Part shown: positions 5,571 through 11,616 of the stretch, in pieces
Numbering within the stretch: position 1 is the stretch's first letter
How the letters are laid out: each line of letters begins with the position of its first letter
Origin: Pseudomonadota bacterium
Lineage (GTDB): Bacteria; Pseudomonadota; Gammaproteobacteria; Burkholderiales; SHXO01
Length of the DNA: 11,616 nucleotides
Reading direction: 5' to 3'
Assembly (NCBI GenBank): GCA_023430065.1
Contig: JAEZCG010000124.1
Location: 1-11,616 of the forward strand
Made by a program: the position numbers and the translations under genes
Notes under the pieces: model-generated
Database searches by the model: none
Told to the model about the DNA's origin: nothing
The model's input: only the letters and a program-made list of their open reading frames with translations

Positions 5571-6685
5571 CCCGCCCTGCCTGCAGGCTCCGGGCCCGCC
5601 AACAGCGCCAGCAGGCACAGGTACGTCACGGCCGCGAGCGGCCAGACCGTCGACACCAGCCGCGTCAGGCCGTTGAAGCTGAGGAAATGCCCATGTCGCC
5701 AGGTGCTGAACGACGCCGCGAAGTAGGGGTTTTCCGGCGCGAGGTTGATCAGGAGCGCTCCCAGCGTCAGCAGCAGCGCGGACGCGATCCCGGCCACCAC
5801 GCGCGGAAGACCGTGCAGCGCCAGGTAGAGGACGATGCCGCCGGGAATGCCGAGCATCGCGGCAGGCGTCAGCCACAGTGCCGCGTCGCCCTGGCGAAAC
5901 AGCGTGAGCGCCGCGGCAGTCTTCAATCCGAGAGCGGCGGCGACCAAGATGAGGAGCAGTCCGGCGATGGATGCGTTCGGGCGCGCCATGGTCCGCACCA
6001 GGAGGCAGACGCCGGCGAGGTTGATGGCGGCCACGCCGCTTTCCAGCCAGCGATGCAAATGCGGGTCGAAGCCGCCCTTGAACGCTGCCGGCATCAGCCA
6101 GCGCAAGTCGCCGTTTCCGAACAGCCACAGCTGAGGATGGAACTGCGTGAACAGCCAGAGCAGCAGCACCAGGAAACCGAAGTCGGTCAGGCGATCCTGT
6201 ACGAACAGCCGGTGGCGAGCCTGGTAGATCCGCCCTTGCAGCACCCAGCGCTCGCCCAGCGTGGCACCGAGCAGCGCACCGGCGAGTGCCCCGAGCCCGT
6301 TACTCAGCAGGTCGAGATTGGACGCCACGCGCGTCGCGGTGAACTGCTGGAGGCACTCCATCGCCAGACTCAGGATGGTGCCGAGCACGGTCGCACCGAC
6401 GGCCGCGGCGGTCGCACCCAACCGTCCGAGCGCGGAGAGCACGGCGAAGAAACCGAACGGCACGTACGCGATCGCATTCAGCGAGAGATCGGACAGCGTG
6501 TAGTAGCGGGGCCAAGGCGCCGTCACGAACGGGAGAAGCGCATCCGGGGCGCTGTGCCATTCGGTGAAGGGATACAGGCTGGCATAGACGATGAGCAGTG
6601 TGTAGCCTATCGTCAGATAGCGCATCAGGCGCGAGCGGGGTGCCGCGCGGACGCGGCTTGCGCCGGTATCGAGCGAACGGCGCAT
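5567..6685 (-). CDS. VanZ-family polytopic membrane protein
   Basis: 372 aa inner-membrane protein. The VanZ-like domain is N-terminal: first helix YLTIGYTLLIVYASLYPF (23-40), SLNAIAYVPFGFF (68-80), and the signature SLAMECLQQF (106-115) followed by ATRVASNLDLLSNGLGALAG (117-136). A second half of about 200 residues with several more hydrophobic segments extends well beyond a minimal VanZ protein. VanZ gives teicoplanin resistance in enterococci, but most proteobacterial homologues are uncharacterised, so no resistance role is implied. ATG at 6685 is given as start; ATG at 6625 (MRYLTIGY) is equally credible because neither has a clear Shine-Dalgarno. From 6685 the start is only 5 bp from the divergent DHH gene. 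Its stop overlaps the secreted-protein gene. Confidence 0.85.
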   Translation of the reverse strand: MRRSLDTGASRVRAAPRSRLMRYLTIGYTLLIVYASLYPFTEWHSAPDALLPFVTAPWPRYYTLSDLSLNAIAYVPFGFFAVLSALGRLGATAAAVGATVLGTILSLAMECLQQFTATRVASNLDLLSNGLGALAGALLGATLGERWVLQGRIYQARHRLFVQDRLTDFGFLVLLLWLFTQFHPQLWLFGNGDLRWLMPAAFKGGFDPHLHRWLESGVAAINLAGVCLLVRTMARPNASIAGLLLILVAAALGLKTAAALTLFRQGDAALWLTPAAMLGIPGGIVLYLALHGLPRVVAGIASALLLTLGALLINLAPENPYFAASFSTWRHGHFLSFNGLTRLVSTVWPLAAVTYLCLLALLAGPEPAGRAG

Positions 6686-6690
6686 CAACG

Positions 6691-7644
6691 ATGACGGCCT
6701 ACGACATCTTCAACGGCGACGCGGACGGCTTGTTCGCGCTGCATCAGCTGCGGCTCGCACAGCCGCGCAGCGCGACGCTCGTCACGGGCGTCAAGCGCGA
6801 CATCGCGCTCCTCTCTCGCGTCCCGGCACAGTCCGGGGACCATCTGACCGTGCTCGATATCGGATTGAGCGAGAACGTCGACAGCCTGCGCGCGGCGCTC
6901 GACGCCGGTGCGTCCTGCTGCTGGTTCGATCACCACTTCTCCGGAGAGGTACCGCTGCATCCGCTGCTCGAGACGCACATCCACCATAGCCCGAACACCT
7001 GCACAGCCCTCATCGTCGATGGCCATGTCGGAGGCATGTACCGCGCATGGGCCGTCAGCGCTGCATTCGGCGACAACGTCCCCGGCGCAGCAATCGCCGC
7101 GGCCCGCGCACTGTGCCTGACGCCGGAGCGCATCGACGCGCTCGCCGAATTGGGCCGCCTCGTGAACTATAACGCGTATGGCGACAGCGTGGACGAATTG
7201 CACGTCCACCCGGAACGCCTCTTCCGCAACGTGCAGCCGTATGCCGATCCGTTCGATTTCATCGCCGCGGAAGCGTGCATGACCCAGCTGCGAGAGGGCT
7301 ACCGCGAGGACCTCGAGCGCGCCCGAGCCGTGTCTCCCCTGTGGCAGGACGCCACACACCTGGCCATTGCGCTGCCCGATGCCCCCTGGGCACGCCGTGT
7401 GTCGGGTACGTTCGCCAACGAGCTCGCGCGGGCCGCGCCCGGGCGCGCGCACGCCGTGATGACGCGCCGGAACGGCGACCTGACGGTGAGCATCCGCGCG
7501 CCCATGACGCGTCCCCAGGGCGCGGACGTGCTGGCACGCACCTTCCACAGCGGCGGTGGACGCGCCGGCGCGGCCGGCATCAACCGCCTGCCGGACGAAC
7601 GACTCGGCGAGTTCCTGAGCGCCTTCCGCGCCGCTTTCTGCTAG
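6691..7644 (+). CDS. DHH-family phosphoesterase
   Basis: 317 aa, the only plus-strand gene here. DHH-domain motifs in order are FNGDADG (7-13), the metal-binding LDIG (about residues 55-58), FDHHFSG containing the DHH triad (about 79-85), HIHHSPNTCTA (about 97-107) and the acidic GDS in NYNAYGDS. The C-terminal substrate-binding part ends with SGGGRAGAAGIN, a DHHA1-like glycine motif in which the usual GGH is GGG. Relatives include NrnA-type oligoribonucleases and other Mn-dependent phosphoesterases, and some databases mislabel this subgroup as acetyltransferase. A nucleotide or short-oligonucleotide substrate is likely but unproven. ATG at 6691 gives the expected MTAYDIFNGDADG start. It converges on potD and shares the hairpin at 7660-7683. 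Confidence 0.88.
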   Translation: MTAYDIFNGDADGLFALHQLRLAQPRSATLVTGVKRDIALLSRVPAQSGDHLTVLDIGLSENVDSLRAALDAGASCCWFDHHFSGEVPLHPLLETHIHHSPNTCTALIVDGHVGGMYRAWAVSAAFGDNVPGAAIAAARALCLTPERIDALAELGRLVNYNAYGDSVDELHVHPERLFRNVQPYADPFDFIAAEACMTQLREGYREDLERARAVSPLWQDATHLAIALPDAPWARRVSGTFANELARAAPGRAHAVMTRRNGDLTVSIRAPMTRPQGADVLARTFHSGGGRAGAAGINRLPDERLGEFLSAFRAAFC

Positions 7645-7659
7645 GCCGCAGACAAGAGA

Positions 7660-7683
7660 ACGGGGCCTGCTGGCAGGCCCCGT
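7660..7683. terminator. Bidirectional hairpin terminator between the DHH gene and potD
   Basis: Perfect 10-bp stem ACGGGGCCTG / CAGGCCCCGT with a CTGG tetraloop, placed 15 nt after the DHH stop and 16 nt after the potD stop. On the minus strand it is followed by the T-rich TCTCTTGTC, so it fits an intrinsic terminator better for the pot operon. On plus there is no T tract. Confidence 0.75.
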
Positions 7684-7699
7684 CGTATGCCGGGACCGC

Positions 7700-8764
7700 C
7701 TACCTCGCCTTGATCTCGGTCCAGATGCGGTTCATCGTGCGCCGCTCCCTGGATGTCAGGTCCTTGAGCATCTCGAGTTTCTTGGCCGTTTCGGCGTCGG
7801 GGAAGATCGCCGACATGCCCTTGATCCCCGGTTCGATGTGCGCCATCGCCGCGCTGTTGGGATTCCCGGAGCCGATCATGTTGGTGAGATCGGCCGAATT
7901 TCGCCCCTCGAGCATGAAGTCGATGAACCGATGGGCGAGGTCGGAACGGGGCGCGCTCTTGTGAATGACCATCACATCGAGCGCCAGGACCGCCCCTTCC
8001 TTGGGCAGCGCGTGCTTGATGCGAAACGGCTGCTTCGCCTCCTGCGCAGCCTGGTCCGCCTGGTAGATGTCCGCGGAGTAGCCATGTGCCAGCCAGATGT
8101 TGCCGGCGGCCAGCTGTTCGATGTAGCCGGAAGCCTTGAACGCCGCCCAGTACGGCTTCGCCTTGAGGATGACCTGCTTGGCCTCCTCCCAGTGCTTGGG
8201 ATCGCGATCGTTGACCGAGTAGCCCAGGTACTTGAGCGCGGCGGCCATCAGTTCGCTCTGGCTGTCGAGCACGGTCACGCGGCCCTTGAGCTTCTCGAGG
8301 ATCTTCGGATCGAAGATCGCAGACCAGGAATCGATCGTCAGACCCAGTTCTTTCATCTTCTGCTCGTTGTAGCCGAGCATGGTGATGGTGTAGGCGTACG
8401 GGACCGAATACTCGTTGCCGGGATCGAACGGCGTATTCATGTACGCGGGCATGATGTTCTTCAGGTTCGGCAGCTTGCTCTTGTCGATCGGCTGCAGCCA
8501 GCCCGCCTTCGCCATACCCTGTACGTAGTTCGAGGTCGGCACCAGGATGTCGTAGCCCTTGGCACCCGCGGCCAACTTCGCCAGCAGCTCCTCGTTGTCG
8601 GAGTAGTAAGTCTGCTTGACCTTGCAGTTGCACTGCTTCTCGAAGCGTTGCACGGTCTCCGGAGCGATGTAGTCGTTCCAGTTGTAGACGTGCAGGACGT
8701 TGCTCTGCGTCCACCCCAAGGCGGGCACCGCCAGCATCGCGGCGGCAAGCAGCAGTCTCTTCAT
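7700..8764 (-). CDS. potD: Polyamine-binding periplasmic protein (PotD/PotF family)
   Basis: 354 aa solute-binding protein with a signal peptide (about residues 1-20). NWNDYIAP (28-35) is the family's first polyamine-contact segment. Positions aligning by eye with PotF/PotD ligands are W29, D31, Y32, D167/E171, Y229, D232 (GYSADIY) and D263 (LALDVMV). The GYxxD pattern and the C-terminal IWTEIK resemble PotF (putrescine), while NTPFDPGNEYSVPY resembles PotD (spermidine), so specificity is open. C45 and C47 (QCNCK) may form a local disulfide. It is last in a potABCD-ordered operon and delivers substrate to PotB/PotC. ATG at 8764 has GAGGAG (8776-8771) 6 nt upstream. A 91-nt gap containing two hairpins separates it from potC. 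Confidence 0.92.
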   Translation of the reverse strand: MKRLLLAAAMLAVPALGWTQSNVLHVYNWNDYIAPETVQRFEKQCNCKVKQTYYSDNEELLAKLAAGAKGYDILVPTSNYVQGMAKAGWLQPIDKSKLPNLKNIMPAYMNTPFDPGNEYSVPYAYTITMLGYNEQKMKELGLTIDSWSAIFDPKILEKLKGRVTVLDSQSELMAAALKYLGYSVNDRDPKHWEEAKQVILKAKPYWAAFKASGYIEQLAAGNIWLAHGYSADIYQADQAAQEAKQPFRIKHALPKEGAVLALDVMVIHKSAPRSDLAHRFIDFMLEGRNSADLTNMIGSGNPNSAAMAHIEPGIKGMSAIFPDAETAKKLEMLKDLTSRERRTMNRIWTEIKAR

Positions 8765-8797
8765 TCACCACTCCTCGTTTCAAAGGCAGGGATCGGA

Positions 8798-8852
8798 CCC
8801 CGGATGACCGGGGCGGTTGCAGGAACCCACGTGGACGCCGGCACGACCGGCG
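8798..8852 (-). repeat. Two short hairpins between potC and potD
   Basis: CGCCGG-CACGA-CCGGCG (8836-8852) begins 3 nt after the potC stop. CCCCGG-ATGA-CCGGGG (8798-8813) follows 22 nt later. Both are perfect 6-bp stems without T tracts. They could act in mRNA processing, 3'-end protection or partial termination that sets PotD level relative to the permeases. Confidence 0.4.
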
Positions 8853-8855
8853 CCC

Positions 8856-9635
8856 TCACTTGTCCGCGCCGGCGCGCAGGGCACCGGGCGACAGACGCAT
8901 GGCGATCACGATCAGCATCAACGTGACCAGCATCAAAAGGGTGGACACGGCGTTCACCTCCGGCGTCACGGTGATCTTCACCATGGTATAGATCACCAGC
9001 GGAAGCGTCATTGCGCCGGCCCCTGCAGTGAAGTAGGTGATCACGAAGTCGTCGATCGACAAGGTGAAGGCCATCAGGGCGCCCGCGATCACGCCCGGCA
9101 TGATCAGCGGCAGGGTGACCAGGCGAAAGGCCTGCAGCGGCGTGGCCCCCAGGTCGCGCGCCGCCTCCACCAGGCTCTCGTCCATCCCGGCCAGGCGTGC
9201 CCGCACGACGATGGCCACGAAGCCGATGCAGAAGGCGATGTGCGCGAGCGCCACCGATACCAGGCCGAGCGTCAGGTTGATCGCCACGAAGAAGATGAGC
9301 AGGCTCACGCCCATCAGGATCTCGGGGATGGCGATCGGGGCCAGCACTAGAAACGGCAGGACGCGCAGCTTGTAGCGGTGCATCGCGTATCCGGCCATCG
9401 TGCCCAGCAGCGTCGAGACCAGGCTCACCACCAACCCGATCACCAGGGAGTTGCGCGCCGCCGTGAGCATCTCCTCGTTGGTGAGCAGCTTGCGGTACCA
9501 GTCCAGCGTGAAGCCCACCCACTGCGCGTTCATCACCGAGTCGTTGAACGAGTACACGACCACGATGACCAGCGGCACATAGAGGAAGAGAAAGGCGGCG
9601 ATGGAGGCCGCCCACAACCAGGCCGAGCGCCTCAC
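8856..9635 (-). CDS. potC: Polyamine ABC transporter permease PotC
   Basis: 259 aa, about six transmembrane segments, the first at about 8-30 (SAWLWAA to VVVYSF). The cytoplasmic EAA loop EAARDLGATPLQAFRLVTLP (157-176) is intact and ends at the expected distance from the last two helices; SIDDFVITYF (193-202) is typical of PotC/PotI. With PotB it forms the channel of the polyamine importer in the inner membrane. GTG at 9635 is chosen because it overlaps the potB stop (GTGA) and has GGAGG (9648-9644) 8 nt upstream. The much longer reading back to 10247 runs through potB in another frame and is an artefact. Confidence 0.94.
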   Translation of the reverse strand: MRRSAWLWAASIAAFLFLYVPLVIVVVYSFNDSVMNAQWVGFTLDWYRKLLTNEEMLTAARNSLVIGLVVSLVSTLLGTMAGYAMHRYKLRVLPFLVLAPIAIPEILMGVSLLIFFVAINLTLGLVSVALAHIAFCIGFVAIVVRARLAGMDESLVEAARDLGATPLQAFRLVTLPLIMPGVIAGALMAFTLSIDDFVITYFTAGAGAMTLPLVIYTMVKITVTPEVNAVSTLLMLVTLMLIVIAMRLSPGALRAGADK

Positions 9636-10585
9636 GGCCGCGACCTCCGCGCGAACGCCGCCGCCAGGCCGGCAAGCGCGACCGCGCTCAGCGTCAGGAC
9701 GATGGACAACACGCTGCCGAACGGCCAGTCGCGCGTGTCGAGGAACTGCTGCTTGATCACGTTGCCGATCATGATCCCGCTGGTGCCGCCCAGGATGTCG
9801 GGGATCGCGAAGATGCCGAACGCGGGAATGAACACCAGCGCCGCGCCGGCGAACACGCCGGGCAGCGACAGCGGCCAGGTCACGCGCCAGAAGCGGTTCC
9901 AGGCGTTGGCGCCCAGATCCTGAGCCGCGTCCAGCAACGCCGGATCGTGCTTCTCCAGGTTGGCGTACAGGGGCAGCACCATGAACGGAAGGTGTACGTA
10001 CACCAGACCGATGATCACCGCGAACGGCGTGTACAGCAGCGTGACGGGCTCGAAGCCGAAGATGCCGATGAGGCGGTTGAGCGCGCCGACGAAGACCGAG
10101 TTGGGACCGAGAATGATCATCCAGGCGTAGACGCGGATCAGGAAATTGCTCCAGAACGGCAGGATCACCAGCAGCACCAAAAGGTCGCGCTGCCTCTTCG
10201 GGCTGCGCGCGATCAGCATGGCCAGCGGAAAGGCAATCACCAGGCAAACGGCGGTGGTCAGCGCCGCATAGGCGAACGACTTGATGAACAGCTCTGCATA
10301 CAGGAAATCCGAGAAGAACCGCGTGTAGTTCTCCAGGGTGAGGTCGAGGTGCCGCCCGGTCTCGTCTTCGTAGAACATGGGCGCGAGTCCGCCGAAGTCG
10401 CCCGGGAAGCGGAACGACGCCAACACCATGATCAGCGTTGGGATGGCGAAGAAGACCAGGAGGTACAGCAGAGGCGGGGCGCCCACCAGCCAGCGCGCCA
10501 GACGTCCGCCTGCGTTCGCCTGCTTGCGTCCGGGCGGCTGCACGGCCGCGTCCTGCACGATCCGCGGGGGCGTGTTCTCCCTCAC
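9632..10585 (-). CDS. potB: Polyamine ABC transporter permease PotB
   Basis: 317 aa. A hydrophilic N-terminal tail of about 30 residues is followed by about six transmembrane segments, the first at about 33-57 (LVGAPPLLYLLVFFAIPT). There is a large periplasmic loop (60-100) and the EAA-type loop DAAQDLGANAWNRFWRVTWP (219-238). LPFWSNFLIRVYAW (142-155) is a PotB/PotH hallmark. It partners PotC, and the PotA ATPase docks on the EAA loops. GTG at 10585 lies 6 nt after the potA stop and leaves a Pro/Arg-rich tail. No clear Shine-Dalgarno is visible, so a start a few codons downstream cannot be excluded, but no good ATG follows. Confidence 0.93.
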   Translation of the reverse strand: MRENTPPRIVQDAAVQPPGRKQANAGGRLARWLVGAPPLLYLLVFFAIPTLIMVLASFRFPGDFGGLAPMFYEDETGRHLDLTLENYTRFFSDFLYAELFIKSFAYAALTTAVCLVIAFPLAMLIARSPKRQRDLLVLLVILPFWSNFLIRVYAWMIILGPNSVFVGALNRLIGIFGFEPVTLLYTPFAVIIGLVYVHLPFMVLPLYANLEKHDPALLDAAQDLGANAWNRFWRVTWPLSLPGVFAGAALVFIPAFGIFAIPDILGGTSGIMIGNVIKQQFLDTRDWPFGSVLSIVLTLSAVALAGLAAAFARRSRP

Positions 10586-10591
10586 CGGCGC

Positions 10592-11616
10592 CTATTCCGG
10601 CAGGAAACGGCCGGCATCGCGCCGCCAGGAGATCTCCACTGCATCGCCGGGCTCGAAGAACTTGGCCCGGCCCGGTGCGGAATTGGGCAGCAACGCCTCG
10701 ATCCGCGACCCGTTCGCCAGCTCGACCACATACACGGTGACGTCGCCCAGGTAGAGGAAATCGAAGACGCGCCCCGCGAAGTGGTTGTCGTCGCCGCCGG
10801 GCGAGAGCTGATGGCTGATCGACACCTGCTCCGGTCTCAGCGCCAGCACCCCCTTCTGCCCGGGCGGCGCCAGCCCGCCGCGGACCGTCTCCACCTGGCC
10901 CAGGCCGGCAATGTCGAGCAGCACGTGCTCGTCGGCTTCGCGCACCACGTGCGCCTCCAGGATGTTGCAGGTGCCGATGAAGTCCGCGACGAAGCGGTTG
11001 ACGGGGAAGCCGTAGAGCTTCGAGGGCTCGTCGAGCTGCTCCACGCGCCCGCGATTCATGACCGCGATCCGATGAGCCAGCGCCAGTGCCTCCTGCTGGT
11101 CATGGGTGACGTAGACGAAGGCGATGCCCACTTCCTTCTGCAGCGTGATCAGCTCCAGCTGCATCTTCTCCTTTAGCTTGGCATCGAGGGCTGCGAGCGG
11201 TTCGTCGAGCAGCAGCAGCTTCGGCCGGTTGACCAGTGCGCGCGCCACCGCCACGCGCTGGCGCTGGCCGCCGGAGAGCTCGTTCGGATAGCGCCGTGCC
11301 ATGCCCGACAGCGACACGTCGTCGAGCGCCTCCTCCACACGCGCGGCGATCTGGCTCGCTGCGACGTTGGCCATCTTCAACGGAAAAGCGATGTTCTGCG
11401 CCACCGTCATGTGCGGAAACAGGGCATAGCTCTGGAAGACGGTGTGGACGTTGCGCGCCTCGGGCGGCACGCCGATGACGTCGCGGCCGTCGAGCAGGAT
11501 GGAGCCGCCGTCGGGGGCATCGAACCCGGCCACCATGCGCAGCAGTGTCGTCTTCCCGCAGCCTGACGGTCCGAGCAGGCAGAAAAATTCCCCGGCCTCG
11601 ATGCTCAGACTGACAT
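10592..11616 (-). CDS. potA: Polyamine ABC transporter ATPase PotA (5' end outside window)
   Basis: Partial: 340 codons are visible and the first residues lie beyond 11616. The reading frame is open from the window edge (VSLSIEAGEFFCLL, then Walker A GPSGCGKTT at about 11572-11546). Next come Q-loop VFQSYALFPH, signature LSGGQRQR, Walker B LLLLDEPLAALD and H-loop VTHDQQEA. The C-terminal third is a TOBE-type regulatory domain (VLALRPEQVSIS, then FDFLYLGDVTVYVVELANGS), as in PotA/MalK-like importers. ATG at 11536 is internal, since Walker A lies upstream of it. It energises putrescine/spermidine import through PotB/PotC. The operon promoter is not in the window. Confidence 0.95.
   Translation of the reverse strand, partial: VSLSIEAGEFFCLLGPSGCGKTTLLRMVAGFDAPDGGSILLDGRDVIGVPPEARNVHTVFQSYALFPHMTVAQNIAFPLKMANVAASQIAARVEEALDDVSLSGMARRYPNELSGGQRQRVAVARALVNRPKLLLLDEPLAALDAKLKEKMQLELITLQKEVGIAFVYVTHDQQEALALAHRIAVMNRGRVEQLDEPSKLYGFPVNRFVADFIGTCNILEAHVVREADEHVLLDIAGLGQVETVRGGLAPPGQKGVLALRPEQVSISHQLSPGGDDNHFAGRVFDFLYLGDVTVYVVELANGSRIEALLPNSAPGRAKFFEPGDAVEISWRRDAGRFLPE

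Noticed and set aside
5687..6694. 335-codon plus-strand open frame
   Set aside because: Antisense of the VanZ-family gene, with composition full of Gln, Arg and Glu and no family pattern; the minus strand has clear VanZ motifs.
7641..8783. 380-codon minus-strand frame across potD
   Set aside because: Out-of-frame shadow of the polyamine-binding protein gene; low-complexity Arg/Gln/Gly composition.
9947..11176. 409-codon plus-strand open frame
   Set aside because: It lies opposite potB/potA, is rich in Gln/His/Arg/Asp as expected for the antisense of GC-rich genes, and has no recognisable domain.

Overview
The window is dense, GC-rich, gene-packed bacterial chromosome. Gene types (NodIJ-like ABC exporter, HemJ, thioredoxin-like [2Fe-2S] ferredoxin, VanZ-family membrane protein, PotABCD) and the GC-rich codon use suggest a betaproteobacterium. 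That assignment is an inference from style and content, since no rRNA or marker gene is present. Thirteen of the fourteen genes lie on the minus strand, and only the DHH phosphoesterase is on plus. I see no mobile element, CRISPR array, tRNA or rRNA, and no gap over 300 bases; the longest non-coding stretch is 4931-5099.

Read in the minus-strand direction of transcription, from high to low coordinates, there are four blocks. (1) 11616-7700 is a polyamine importer operon in the order potA (5' end outside the window), potB, potC, potD. It ends at a strong hairpin shared with the convergent DHH gene (6691-7644, plus strand). (2) 6685-5100 holds a VanZ-family polytopic membrane protein coupled by an ATGA overlap to a small secreted protein of unknown function. 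The VanZ start codon and the divergent DHH start codon are only 5 bp apart. (3) 4930-3440 is a signalling trio: a stand-alone CheY-like receiver, a stand-alone Hpt phosphotransfer protein (GTGA overlap) and an OmpR/PhoB-type regulator. No histidine kinase is present. In front of it is a near-consensus sigma-54 (-24/-12) promoter in the right orientation and distance. (4) 3362-1 is a tightly packed operon starting at a perfect TATAAT: [2Fe-2S] ferredoxin, alpha/beta hydrolase, NodI-like ATPase, NodJ-like permease, HemJ, and an exported HIRAN-domain protein that runs off the window. Successive genes in it are joined by TTGA or TGATG overlaps or short gaps.

Likely functions: block 1 imports putrescine/spermidine. 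Block 3 should form the downstream half of a multistep phosphorelay fed by a kinase encoded elsewhere, with sigma-54 controlling its supply. Block 4 mixes heme biosynthesis (HemJ), an Fe-S protein, an exporter and a hydrolase, and its common purpose is not evident. The most notable points are the sigma-54 promoter on a kinase-less phosphorelay, the secreted stand-alone HIRAN protein, and the uncharacterised VanZ/secreted-protein pair.
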